Shown: piece after piece, positions 44,990-55,015 of the stretch
Numbering within the stretch: position 1 is the first letter of the stretch
Layout of the letters: every line of letters starts with the position of its first letter
Source of the DNA: Lepidostoma basale
Lineage: Eukaryota > Arthropoda > Insecta > Trichoptera > Lepidostomatidae
Reading direction: 5' to 3'
Assembly: GCA_022606425.2 (NCBI GenBank)
Contig: JAHDVF020000673.1
Coordinates: forward strand, 1 to 64,000
DNA: 64,000 nt
Notes under the pieces: generated by a model
Database searches by the model: none
What the model saw: only the letters and a program-made list of their open reading frames with translations
Told to the model about the DNA's origin: nothing
Position numbers and translations under genes: made by a program

Positions 44990-45419
44990 CTGGAACATAT
45001 TGGAACATGATATCAAAACGTCTATGCTATAACCAATATAATCTAGTATATCTAGATCCTCGTTTTCAATCTTTTGGGCAAGTCTCTCGCGGATGTGTTC
45101 TCAGAGAGTGTTCAAATATTTTGGACACATAGCCCGGAGAGATCTGGACAACCGAAAGTTTATGTGTTTGATGCCAGTTGGTCTTAAACATAAAGGCCAA
45201 TAACTGTGCTAAAGTGCGTAATGATTGAATAATATAGTGTAGTTTACACGTCATACTAATGATGCCACTCGTGGTACGAGTACATGACATATGGAACAAA
45301 AATCAGTTTTTGCTTATTTTCTCTGCTTTATGTTTAAACCACTTGGCACCTTTGTAATGTCTAGTCTAGGTATTAAAAATTCATTATTATGTTAAATATT
45401 CTATTAATATTAATCAAAT

Positions 45420-45565
45420 AACTGTTTTTCCACTTTTGAGTTTATTTTTCTTTTCATGTAAATTTACGATATGAAAGTTATATGGTGTTAACGTTTGTAT
45501 CGTTCTCCCGATGATGAAGATGTAAAATCTTCGAAACATGTCGAGAAAAATAAACTCTAAAGTAA
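45420..45565. repeat. TTCTC/GAAGG hammerhead element with compensatory stem change
   Basis: The minus arm is decayed (TTATTTTTCTTTTCATG). The plus arm at 45503-45547 is complete. Confidence 0.6.
45503..45547 (+). ncRNA. Type I hammerhead motif, stem II covariant
   Basis: Stem I TTCTC:GAGAA; core CCGATGA; stem II GAAGAT:ATCTTC, loop GTAAA, where sister copies have GAAGG:CCTTC; GAAAC (45533-45537); ACATGT; GTC. G to A on one side is matched by C to T on the other. Confidence 0.6.
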
Positions 45566-45569
45566 TAAA

Positions 45570-45790
45570 TACAAATGAAAACGTCTGTTGTTTAGAAGTT
45601 TTATTATATTTTATGGGAATACAAGTTTCGCCTGTCTAAGGGACAATCAAAATCTATTTGATAAAGCCATAGACGGGCCAAACATGTCATTCACATAAAG
45701 TATAATAAAACTTCTAGAAAACAGACGTTTTCATTCGTATTTATATGGAATTTTCCATCATTATTCAAGAAACAATAAATAAGCTCACAA
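45570..45790. repeat. Palindromic TTGATAA hammerhead-like element
   Basis: Minus arm GGGAATACAAGTTTCGCCTG and plus arm GGGCCAAACATGTCATTCAC, with ATAATAAAACTTCTAGAAAA and the far tail AGAAACAATAAATAAGCTCA. Confidence 0.6.
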
Positions 45791-46225
45791 GTGAAAAAAA
45801 CAGTGGTTAGACATTTTAAACTTATAGATTTAAAATAATAAAACACTTTGTATTTAACCACGGTATTGTTATTATAATTGATGCCAACTAGTTTCACTTG
45901 GACTCAAGCTTCATCAAAGCAGTATAACAACAGTTGTTATACTGCCCTGATGAAGCTTGGGTCCAAGCGAAACTCTCTCTCTCAAATCGAATTTTGGCCT
46001 CCCATAACTTGTACCTCCAACTCCGCCGTCTTCCAATGAGCCACCTGGAGGAGCTGCTCCGCATCATTCCCGACCTCATCCTCCCATCTCAGCCTAGGTC
46101 TTCCCACTCGACCCAAGCGAAACTAGTTGTTATCAATTATAATAACCATACCGTGGTTAAGTACGAAGTGTGTTTTAATATTAAAATTTCGTCATTGTGG
46201 AATTTCACAGTGTTTAACGCCTTAA
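45791..46225. repeat. Palindromic hammerhead element (GCTTG/CAAGC family), split by a retrotransposon scrap
   Basis: The minus arm (45840-45925) has TTGATGA, stem II GCTTG:CAAGT, GAAAC, TAGTT. The plus arm begins CTGATGA at 45947, runs through stem II GCTTG:CAAGC (loop GGTC) and GAAAC at 45969, then is interrupted at about 45974. The end ACCCAAGCGAAACTAGTTGT reappears at about 46103, with the tail ATAATAACCATACCGTGGTT. Confidence 0.65.
45975..46103 (-). mobile_element. RTE-like fragment inside a hammerhead element
   Basis: The minus strand reads GRPRLRWEDEVGNDAEQLLQ-type residues and VAHWKTAELEVQ, the same tail as 23.6 kb. Tandem duplication of the CCAAGCGAAACT phrase flanks it, so it may be a template-switch product rather than a clean insertion. 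Confidence 0.5.
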
Positions 46226-46589
46226 CTTTATAAATAATAAATATCCTCCCAGAGTACCTCACTGTCACTCGAAGAATATTCTTTCAACCTCATTTATGGG
46301 GATTATTTCAACTTTTTATTTGATATTCTTGCTTCAAATTCAAATTAATAACGAATTTTTCACTGTACGGTTAGAACGTTTTCAAATACTTCCGCTTTCG
46401 TACTGCTTGTAAACTTTAGTGCAATTTAATAAATATTATGAATATGCAAGAAATTTCTAGAGAGGGGAGCAATGTTTATCTGTGGTCCCGGTGTACTATC
46501 CAAAAATATGTACACTTTTAATCAAAAACTTGTAGCCTCAATGGAAACGTGTAAATTATTAATTTTATAAATATACATGTTTTTTTTAG

Positions 46590-46720
46590 CTTTAATATTG
46601 CCCTGATGACGTTTGGGTACAAACAAAGCTAGTTAAATTAAAATATAATAACCATTACGTGGCTATAATACAAAATGTGTTTTTTTTATACTTATTTAAA
46701 ATGTCTAACCACAAAGTGGA
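46590..46720 (+). ncRNA. Degenerate hammerhead motif (GCTTG/CAAGC family)
   Basis: CTGATGA intact at 46603-46609; stem II GTTTG:CAAAC, loop GGTA (again compensatory relative to GCTTG:CAAGC); AAAGC in place of GAAAC; TAGTT. Tail ATAATAACCATTACGTGGCT. Not active-looking. Confidence 0.45.
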
Positions 46721-46969
46721 TGCTTCATATGAAAATATATATAATTAAATCGTAATATTATATTAACAAATCATGCCCCCACATAAACAAACAACCCACC
46801 AAATCACCTTCCAACAATGTTCCCATCAGACGTAAGAGGAATAGCCACATGAGCTGAACCTCTGTAAGCCAGAAGATCCAAGTCCAAGTCCATGTCCAAT
46901 ATTTAATTCGGCAATAATAATGAATCATCACAAAAATAACTTATCATCACAAAAATAAGTATTATATCA

Positions 46970-47050
46970 CGCCATTTTATCGACGTGTTGGGCTGACAGG
47001 ATGGACCGCTATAATCTCATATCTTTACATACTTCCACATTCACGCAAGT
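46970..47050 (-). mobile_element. RTE-like 3' scrap
   Basis: CACGCCATTTTATCGACGTG ... GACAGGATGGACCGCTATAA, antisense 3' end with heavy decay. Confidence 0.5.
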
Positions 47051-47169
47051 CAAGTCCACTATTCTAATTTATTTTGATATCGTTTTTTTTTTTTATTTAC
47101 ACTTTTTTATTATTTATCATCTTGAAATACATTATGTTATAAATGGGTGCTGAAATTTTTAAATCTCTT

Positions 47170-47535
47170 TTTCTTCTTCTTCTTCTTCCTCAGCCTATTC
47201 CCGTCCACTCCTGGACAAAGGCCTCCTCCATTCGCTTCTATGTCACTCTGTCTTGTGCAGACTGCATCCAGGTTATTCCGACGTGTCTGTTCCGATCATC
47301 CTTCCACCGAGGTTGCGGTCGCCCTGCACTTCTCTTTGCCGTCCACGGTCTCCAAGTCAGCAGTCTTCTTGTCCATTTTTCATCTGAGCTTCTGGCTACG
47401 TGACCTGCCCATTGCCATTTTAGAGTCGCCACCCGGTGGATGATGTCAGTGACCTTTGTTTTTTCTCTCACCGTATCGTTTCTGACTCTGTCTCTTAGGC
47501 TTATTCCTAACATGGCTCTTTCCATGACTCTTTAA
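47170..47535 (-). mobile_element. RTE-like retrotransposon 3' end (third type)
   Basis: The 95-codon ORF 47238-47525 has ERAMLGISLRDRVRNDTVRE, WQWAGHVARSSDEKW, GRPQPRWKDD and WMQSAQDR, and the 3' end runs through CAGGAGTGGACGGGAATAGG into AAGAAGAAG. Relative of 28.4 kb. Confidence 0.7.
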
Positions 47536-47971
47536 ATCTCTTATGTGTGATAAACAAGATTATTTAAAAATAACTATTTTTGTACACTCAATTCCAGCAA
47601 ATTTATCAATTTTGTAATCAGCTCACTAATCACTGTATTATTAGCCTCAGTTTATTTTCTTGTTTCATGTTCTTGCTGGTTACCTTCACTCTTTCTTAAT
47701 AATTCTTGCCCATTGACAATTTTATTAACATTACAAATTGTCATTTCTTTAAATGTGATCATCTTTACTTCTTTCAGCATCACTTTAATCCTGACATATC
47801 TGCTTTTCATTAAAATTCTTCTCATTACTTTTTTTTAGATCCTAATATATTCTTAATCTTGTTAATCCTTTCATATGCCTATTCTTCATTAGCCAAAAAT
47901 AATATTATAAATATAACACTTAATTAAACACTTTTTGTACTTGGTATACAACCACTTTATTTGTGAGGATC

Positions 47972-48013
47972 AGGGCCTACCGGTTTCGCTCTATGCGAAC
48001 TTCGTCAGGGCTT
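47972..48013 (-). ncRNA. Type I hammerhead ribozyme motif, complete consensus
   Basis: Minus strand: stem I GCC:GGC; CTGACGA (48008-48002); stem II GTTC:GAGC with a G-U pair, loop GCATA; GAAAC; self-complementary ACCGGT; cleavage triplet GTA (47980-47978). Confidence 0.72.
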
Positions 48014-48047
48014 TACACATACTAAATGTGTAAAGTATTTATGTATA

Positions 48048-48088
48048 AAGCCCTGAGGAAGCTCGCATAGAGCGAAACCGGTAGGCCC
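48048..48088 (+). ncRNA. Type I hammerhead ribozyme motif, complete consensus
   Basis: Stem I GCC (48050-48052) with GGC (48084-48086); CTGAGGA (48053-48059); stem II GCTC:GAGC, loop GCATA; GAAAC (48074-48078); ACCGGT; cleavage triplet GTA, predicted cut after 48083. Best-formed example in the window. Confidence 0.75.
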
Positions 48089-48544
48089 TCATCCTCACAA
48101 ATAAAGTGATTGTATATTAAGTACAAAAGTGTTTAATTAAGTTTTAAATATGTCTAACCACCAAGTAATTAATGGCCTCTGATCAAATATTATTTATTGC
48201 TACAGTCATGCACTTATATCCAATATTTAATCAATAACCAATGTTTAATCCACTTATTTTATATAACACCCAATTATAATAAGTTCTACATTTATAATCC
48301 AAAACAGTAAAAAGTGAACTTCTTTGGTATTGTACATTTTCACCAGGATACAGATATATTATATTTTCGACAAAATTGGTACTGTTATTTCGTTCGCAAG
48401 AGTACATGATCTTACAATAGACTTCTTTCATTCAGATTGTATTACAGATAAGATAATTTTGTCATCGATGTAACGCAACGGGCATTGCCGGAAATAAATA
48501 AATAAACGGTTCCACGTAAATTTAAAAAAAAATTAATTGTAACT

Positions 48545-48745
48545 ATCTTCTTCTTCTTCGTCCTAGCTTATGTCCCATTTACTTGGGGCCAGCACTTCTC
48601 GTATGGCGTCTCCAGGACTATCTGCCCCGGGTTAGGTCTGGTAGGACCCATATTCTTTTAAGACTCCTGTTCATAAGTTCCATCCTCCTCAACTTGGGCC
48701 TACCACGTCCTCTGGGTCACTGGTCCGTCTCCATAACCATGATGA
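48545..48745 (-). mobile_element. Non-LTR 3' end fragment with (AAG)n tail
   Basis: Ends in CTTCTTCTTCTTCG on the plus strand. The minus strand reads GRPRLRRMELMNRSLKRIW-like residues. Decayed. Confidence 0.5.
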
Positions 48746-48779
48746 AAGTATTATTAACAAAATAATTATTAAAAAGGAT

Positions 48780-48965
48780 CGCTGCGTTTTTTGGATATGT
48801 AGAACGCATGGGTGAAGAAATTATGTATACCTTAACGATGGAGTCGGGGTCGTGTATCAAATTTTAAAGGTCGGCCTAGCTAGAAGTGGGAAACTTCGTG
48901 CGTGTATGACTCGCTGTATGAATGTGTCAAGATTGAGTAGTGTGGCAGTCCATTCTCGTTAAAAA
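48780..48965 (+). mobile_element. RTE-like 3' fragment (43.2/58.8-kb subfamily)
   Basis: GCGTTTTTTGGATATGTAGA + ACGCATGGG then a frameshifted GRPS-K-ETSCVYDSLYEC and AGTGTGGCAGTCCATTCTCG. Confidence 0.5.
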
Positions 48966-49440
48966 TCGATATCTGAACACACCGGTCAATAGATAATATA
49001 TTCAATATTCCAACTAAAATGTTTACGACGCCTGCCAAACAATACAAATTTGAATGAACGGATATTCGGGCAGGGATCCAGACTGCGTGATGTATTTATC
49101 AATAAAACGGGATAAATTTATACACTTACATCATTTGGTAGCTTATTTAAATGGTTTACAAAATGAAGTCCAACAATTCAACTTATTTTTGTATTGTTTT
49201 TTCTATAATATAATATTATCGAACATCCTTTAGTATCTTCCACAAGTTGAAATTGTTTTCTTTAACCGGTGAAATAACCGTCTGTTGCGTGTCTCATATT
49301 ATAACAGAAGCGAACGTTTATTTTACTGACCCATAATTCTCGTTAGTTTAAACACAATGGACCCAATTTTAAAATCTTAAATTAAGACTGACTCTCAGTG
49401 AAATGTTGTACCCGCAAACACCCATTCAATAAAATAGCAA
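48966..49440. other. No feature recognised
   Basis: AT-rich. No ORF with features and no repeat match seen. Confidence 0.4.
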
Positions 49441-49444
49441 TAAA

Positions 49445-49885
49445 TTATTTATTACAACATTTTGAATGTTTACAAATTCTTGCAGACAAATTCTGGATTT
49501 TACCCATTGCAGATAAATTATTTTTTTATAAGGATTAATTGTATCTCAATAGAGACGAAGATATAAATTGTTTTTCTGGGAACAGATTGTGGTGGCCGAG
49601 GCGCTTACAGGACTTACGACCTGTCATTGGTTGGGTTGAGCGATCGCTTTATGTTTAACAACATTCCCCATTTCGCCCTTCTTATGACCACCACATCTGC
49701 CAAATTTTTGGAACTTGTATATTGCCCACGGGATTGTGGTGGTCATAAGAAGTGCGGAATGGGGAATGTTGTTGCGATCGCTCAACTCAACCAATGACAG
49801 TCCTGTAAGCGCCTCGGCCACCACATTCTGTTCCCAGAAAAACAATTTACATCTTCGTCTCTATTGAGATACTAGTAATCCTTGT
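49445..49885. repeat. Palindromic MITE, two complete arms (CAATAGAGACGAAGAT family)
   Basis: The left arm starts GGATTTTACCCATTGCAGAT, TTGTATCTCAATAGAGACGA; the arms meet at TTGCCCACGGGATTGTGG (about 49720-49740). The right arm ends CTTCGTCTCTATTGAGATAC. Confidence 0.75.
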
Positions 49886-50024
49886 AAAAAAATAATTTAT
49901 TAGTTTGGATGCGGAAAACAGTGTTTTAATTCATATTTTTAAAACTTATTCGTACATATACGTCTGGTTAGATAGTAGTATTTCTACTTAAACCACTCGA
50001 ATGATATTATAATAAACAAAAAAC

Positions 50025-50465
50025 TAAAATTGAGACAGCATAGACAATTGCTTTGGTCCACATTGTTATACGGAGTAGAATCTTGGACCCTCAAAGTGAA
50101 CACAATGAACCGTATAGAAGCATTTGAAATGTGGCTCCATCGCAGAATGTTGCAAATCCCGTTGACTGATATGGTCACCAATACTGAGGTCTTGGGAAGA
50201 GCTAGAGCAGAAAGAGAATTGTTGTCCAATACAAAGACTAGAAAAATGGCATATTTGTGACACATCCAAATACGGTTTGCTGCACCTCATCATGAAGGGA
50301 AACATTGAGGGTAGTCGCGGTGTGGGAAGACCTCAGATGTTCTGGCTGAGAAATATCTGGGAGTGGACCGGAGTTCAGAGGGTGGAGAAGTTGTTCCGGA
50401 TAACACTGGACAGAGAAGCCTACGCCATGCAATGGTGATAGCCGACTTCGGGGGGCTTGAGATGA
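50025..50465 (+). mobile_element. RTE-like retrotransposon post-RT fragment (second type)
   Basis: LLWSTLLYGVESWTLKVNTM, NRIEAFEMWLHRRMLQIPLT, then a stop at 50258 and frameshifted HIQIRFAAPHHEGKH and FWLRNIWEWTGVQRVEKLFR. The longest part of this type, with 13.8-14.6 kb. Confidence 0.65.
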
Positions 50466-50689
50466 CACTGAAATATTTGTTGTTTTTTTAATCCGATTCA
50501 CCGGAGCTTCTTCCGTTTAACAAAATATACAATTTTTAACGTTAATACTTAATTATGTAACGATTTACTTGAGAATTATCATATGTTTATTAATGCACTA
50601 GCAAGCAGAACGTGTCACTCCCATTAAATATAATATTATATACTCGTAACTTCTAGAAAACTCAAGTTTACAGTAATACTAACTAAGCA

Positions 50690-50910
50690 ACTAAGAATCA
50701 CGCCCTCTCCCCGAAGGGGTAGACAGAAATAATGGACCGTCACATTGTTCTTTCCTGGCATACTTCTCTTGATTCCTCAACATTCATATTTCGTATCATG
50801 CACGCGCGTCGATTTCTCCGACTCTTCACGTGGCCGACATGTAATATTTTATTCATTTGATGTCACGTTTTCCTCGGTCTTCCTCTATTTTAGTTCCATT
50901 CGCGTCATTT
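50690..50910 (-). mobile_element. RTE-like 3' fragment
   Basis: ATCACGCCCTCTCCCCGAAG + GGGTAGACAG and CATGCACGCGCGTCGATTTC, antisense; same subfamily as 30.1 and 56.5 kb. Confidence 0.6.
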
Positions 50911-51870
50911 TTAAAGATACGATAAATTCATTATTTTTGCTTCGATGTAAGAATAACGATGTAAGAATAAATAATCCGGGAGTGGATCAAAATAGGCTGA
51001 AGAAGAAGAATAACCCTTAATTTAATAATATGTCATTTTACTTACGCCTGAATCCATTATATCCATCTTTATCGAATTCATGATCACATCTCTATCGATC
51101 CACACTTTTTTATTGCTTCACTCAATCAATATGTATCATTTATTTCACTTCACATTAAAACACGTTTTATTATTTTCAAATTACAGAGATCACTATAATT
51201 AGACATCGTTATTATAAATTTAAAAACATATTTATGTACATATTATTAAGGTATGGTGCCCTATTCCAAGAATATTTTAATAACAATATTTTTTATTTAT
51301 AAAACCACTCACGACTTGGCCATGTATGGCCATTAAACGAACAAAACGTGTTTATTTAGTGGGTTTTTTTTAAATAGCGACGTAAGATTCCAAATTAAAA
51401 AATTAATTCGAATAACATCTGTCTTATAAAATTTTATTTGAATGACATTTTTCGATTTGCTAAGGCCTAGTAAACCGAATACGTCATTCCCATAAAATAT
51501 ATGATAATACAACTTTTAGAAAACAGACGTTTTCGTTCATTTTAATTTAAAACGTATTTATTATGAAAAAAGAGAATTATTTAAAATATATATTAACCTG
51601 CGATGTTTATTTTATTTCTTAGACACCGACCAAATGATTGACCAAAATCTTTCATTGTTTGTTTTATGTTTATGTATGAATTGTTTGTGCATATTTGTGT
51701 AAGCAATCATCGACAAATGAAGAAATACTACAAATTCCAAAAGTTATGTCTCTCCTCAAAAATGTTTTAACTTTTTTTATATTATACTTTGGCACTCACC
51801 TAAGATCAAATTTTATTTATTTATTGTATATCACAGCTTGTTTGAATTTGTTTTTAGCTATTATATTGAA
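50911..51870. other. AT-rich, decayed TTGATAA-family arms only
   Basis: About 51410-51540 holds GAATGACATTTTTCGATTTG, CTAAGGCCTAGTAAACCGAA and ACTTTTAGAAAACAGACGTT. The rest is unrecognised. Confidence 0.45.
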
Positions 51871-51978
51871 ATGTGATTGGTAGCTAATCTATCGTCACCT
51901 GGCCATTTTATTGTCACCTGGATTCTACACCAGAGCAAAGACAGTGTGAGAATCATACTCCCATCGTCGGGAATCGAA
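51871..51978 (-). repeat. SINE fragment
   Basis: GATTCTACACCAGAGCAAAG ... CCCATCGTCGGGAATCGA, the B-box side and body in antisense. Abruptly joined to an RTE-like 3' end at 51979. Confidence 0.55.
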
Positions 51979-52150
51979 ACTAACTAACCATCACGCCGTC
52001 TCTACGAAGCGGTAGTAGAAAGAGTGGACCATCACACGTTTCTTTCCTGACATACTTCTCTCGCTTTCTCAACATTCATACGTCGTCTTATGTACGCACG
52101 TCGATTTCTCCGACTCCTCACGTGGCCGACATTCAATGTTTGATTTATTT
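51979..52150 (-). mobile_element. RTE-like 3' fragment
   Basis: AACTAACCATCACGCCGTCT then CATACTTCTCTCGCTTTCTC and TACGCACGTCGATTTCTCCG. Confidence 0.6.
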
Positions 52151-52194
52151 ATATTCATACTACTTGTATACATTATACACTACGCGATAGAATT

Positions 52195-52452
52195 AGGAAC
52201 TCAAGGATAAGAGAAAGGGGACGTTGAGGATGTCGTTAGGTGGGGAACGCAAAGGAGAAGGTACTGGTATGCACATGTGAGGAGAATGAATACATCCAGA
52301 CTCCCTCATTGTGTTGCACGGCCAACCCCAAGGTATACGACCCAAGGGGAGACCACCAAAAAGATGGATCAACAGTTGGGAGTCGACCTCGCAGGAGGCC
52401 AGTTCCACTTAAGAAACAGACCACAAACCCTACACTAAGAAGAAGAAAATAT
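52195..52452 (+). mobile_element. Non-LTR fragment, RTE-like tail
   Basis: Broken frames with RRWYWYAHVRRM-like and GRPPKRWINSWESTSQE-like residues (GGGGAGACCACCAAAAAGAT). Confidence 0.45.
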
Positions 52453-52454
52453 TC

Positions 52455-53130
52455 ATACTGAAATACTATTGCTTCTGTGGATATATTTATATTTGCAGTA
52501 ATGACTGAGTGCGCCATTTATTTTATTCCCAGCACCAACCCTTCTTTCGATGTCTTTCTCCATTTTTCCGTCCCTTGTAAACATGCTTCCCAGATACGTA
52601 AATTCGCAAATGGCAGTACACAATGTAGTTTTAGTGCCAACCCTCATGTATGGAAGTAAAGCTTGGAGCTGGCAAAAGAAGGATGAAAGCAGGATAAACG
52701 CCCTAGAAATGAGATCACCAAAAAGAATGTGCGGGAAAACGATGTATGATAGAATACCGAACGATGAAATAAGAAAGAAATGTAAGGCAGATAGATGACT
52801 GCATCGTGGATCAAATTAAAAAAGGATCCCTGAGATGGTTCGGACATATGGAACGAATGGATGAGAGCAGAATGGTTAAAAGTTGTACACAAGCAGCGTG
52901 AGTGGATAAAGAAGCCGAGGACGACCGAAGAAAACATGGCATGACCAAATTAATCAATTACTAAAAGGCGGTCACATTCGAAGTCGGAATAATCGACGTG
53001 CGTGCATGGTATGATGTATGAATGTAGAGGAATCCCGGGAGGTATGCCAGGACAGAGCATTGTGGCGATCCATCCTCTCTGCCTACCCCTTCGGAGAAAT
53101 GGCGTGATGGTTAGTTAGTTAGAAATACTA
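52455..53130. mobile_element. Two RTE-like pieces head to head
   Basis: 52455-52605 is minus strand (EFTYLGSMFTRDGKMEKDIE, RRVGAGNKINGAL); 52605-53130 is plus (MAVHNVVLVPTLMYGSKAWS to WRSILSAYPFGEMA and GGTTAGTTAGTT). In one intact element these are consecutive in the same direction, so an inversion occurred, as 5' inversion during target-primed reverse transcription would give. Confidence 0.7.
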
Positions 53131-53629
53131 TTGATATTTATAAACATATCGTAATGGTTCGCCCGTGTCAACGGGTTAAATAACCACTCCCTCACCGGTC
53201 GTCCTTGCGCGTCGATGAGATTCGCAAGCCATCAGACGTTTTAATAAATACACTACAGTTTATTGAACGAGGTTAACACATGAACCAAAAGTTTGACCGA
53301 TGCAAATAAGCAATAGTCGAATCATAAATTATCATCACTAATCCTGTGTTAATTTGTTATTTTATATTTCACTATTCAAATAGTTGCCAAACCTACGTGT
53401 CAAGAATAATTGTGAAGAAAAAATATACTAACATCTCGTGATGCACCACTGTGATATCGGAAGCATACCGTTTGATGGTTGGAACCACATTACTATGCTT
53501 CTTCTTCCTTGCTACCTTTGTTTTATTTATTGGTTTTAATATGACGATCCGTACCAGTGGTTATATCAAGGATATTACATATTTTATAAATTTTTCTTTC
53601 TATATTTTGCATTTAATTTCAACTAAAAC

Positions 53630-54205
53630 AGAATGTATTAAGAACGAAATTATGAAAGGTTCGCTGCGTTGGTTCGGACATATGGAGCCCATGGATGGAG
53701 AAAGAATGGTTAAGAAAGTATACAAAACTAACTAACTAAACAAACTTTTTCCCCGAAGGAGTAGGCAGAGATGGATCGCCACATTGTTCTATCCTGACAT
53801 AACTCTCGCGCCTCTTCTACATTCACACATCGTGACATGCACGATCGTCAATTGTTCCTACTTCGAACATGGCCGCCTTTCCGTAATTGATTAATTTGGT
53901 CATGCCATGTCGTCCTTGGCCTTCCTCGACTTCTTTTCCCATTCACAATACTTGTATATATTTTTTTAACCATTCTTCCCCCATCCATTCGTTCGATGTA
54001 AATGAAGTACGGAGTCGAGGTAGACCGAGGAAAACGCGGCATGATCAAATTAATCAAATTTTAAAGGTTGGTCATGTTTGAAGTCGGAAGAATCGACGTG
54101 CGTGTATGACTCGTTGTATGAATTTATGAGGTGTGTCAGGATAGAGTAGTGTGGCGGTCCATTCTCTCTGCCTACACCTGCGGAGAAACGGCGTGATGGT
54201 CTGTT
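53630..54205. mobile_element. Three RTE-like pieces in alternating orientation
   Basis: 53630-53735 plus (KGSLRWFGHMEPMDGERMVK), 53736-54000 minus (GRMVKKIYTSIVNGKRSRGR and HDQINQLRKGGHV), 54000-54205 plus (RSRGRPRKTRHDQINQILKV to the GGCGTGATGGT end). An insertion of one copy within another in reverse is likely. Confidence 0.65.
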
Positions 54206-54336
54206 TAATATTTAATAGCTTAAATATTTTCCACTTTCGGTCACATCAAAAATAAGTTATTCAATTCTATGAAATTAGTAGAATCTGAGATGTGTTGTTT
54301 TACGTGTGTATATAATTTGGCTGGAGCTGGTTTGAA

Positions 54337-54560
54337 GTGACCGCTTTATTTGCAATTTTTCATACGAATAAACCAATCCGGTTTTCCCATATTGATTTGT
54401 TTTGCTCACTCCGTGGGATGAGATTTAGTGTGGCTCCGTATATTGTGTGTGCGGAGATCTTCGGTTTATTGGACTTTAATTGTGTTTACATTCCGTTTCT
54501 GTTCTTCTTCCCTCTTCTAGCCTCCGCAGTCACAATTCCTCTCCAAATAATATGCATGTA
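54337..54560 (+). other. Unassigned ORF region
   Basis: A 118-codon frame (MTALFAIFHTNKPIRFSHID) runs into the hammerhead repeat at 54.6 kb. Its hydrophobic C-terminal half is read from AT-rich repeat sequence. No family resemblance; probably not a gene. Confidence 0.3.
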
Positions 54561-54609
54561 TTTAATGTTTCTTTTTTATATACTTTGTATACAACACACA
54601 CTTTATTTT

Positions 54610-54658
54610 TTTTTAAATCAAACATGTTTCGGACACACAAGCCCTTCATCAGTGATAT
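54610..54658 (-). ncRNA. Type I hammerhead ribozyme motif, all core bases present
   Basis: Minus strand: stem I ATCA:TGAT; CTGATGA (54652-54646); stem II GGGC:GTCC (one G-U), loop TTGTGT; GAAAC (54630-54626); ACATGT; cleavage triplet GTT. Confidence 0.68.
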
Positions 54659-54764
54659 TACATAAATATAAATATCAAAATATGTTTTTTTAAATCCTAC
54701 GAATATGGTCAGTTTTGACAGATATTATTTCGGAACGTTTATGTTTTTGTTATAACATAAACGT

Positions 54765-55015
54765 TCGTTATATTTAAATTAATGTTTACGATTTTTTATG
54801 AATTTATTGTTAAAAACACTGTTTTTTCCACTTTTAAATTTATTTTTCTCGACATGTTTCGAAGGTTTACACCTTCATCATCGGGAGGACGATATAAACT
54901 GGAAACATGTCGAAACATGTCGAGAATAATAAACTCAAAAGTGGAAAAAGTTTTTTAATTCATAAAAAATCGTTATTATGGAATTCCACAGTGTTAACGC
55001 CGTTTATCTAAAATT
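54765..55015. repeat. TTCTC/GAAGG palindromic hammerhead element, one arm shortened
   Basis: The minus arm 54846-54890 has stem II GAAGGT:ACCTTC with a GTAA loop, CCGATGA, GAAAC, ATGTC and TC.TC:GAGAA. The plus arm retains only GAAACATGTCGAAACATGTC, a duplicated 3' half. The tail GTTATTATGGAATTCCACAG follows. Confidence 0.6.

Larger units (their letters stand above)
47915..48145. repeat. Palindromic element with a consensus hammerhead on each strand
   Basis: Arms are near-perfect complements around CATACTAAATGTG...TTTATG. Both outer ends read AAACACTTTTTGTACTTGGT or its complement. The arms carry the two ribozyme motifs listed separately. Confidence 0.8.

Noticed and set aside
43141..43180. 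Further hammerhead at GATGAAGAAGAC...TTCGAAACATGC
   Set aside because: No stem II pairing and no cleavage triplet; at most a relic.
47143..47443. Hydrophobic plus-strand ORFs over the (CTT)n region
   Set aside because: Antisense shadow of the RTE-like 3' end encoded on the minus strand.
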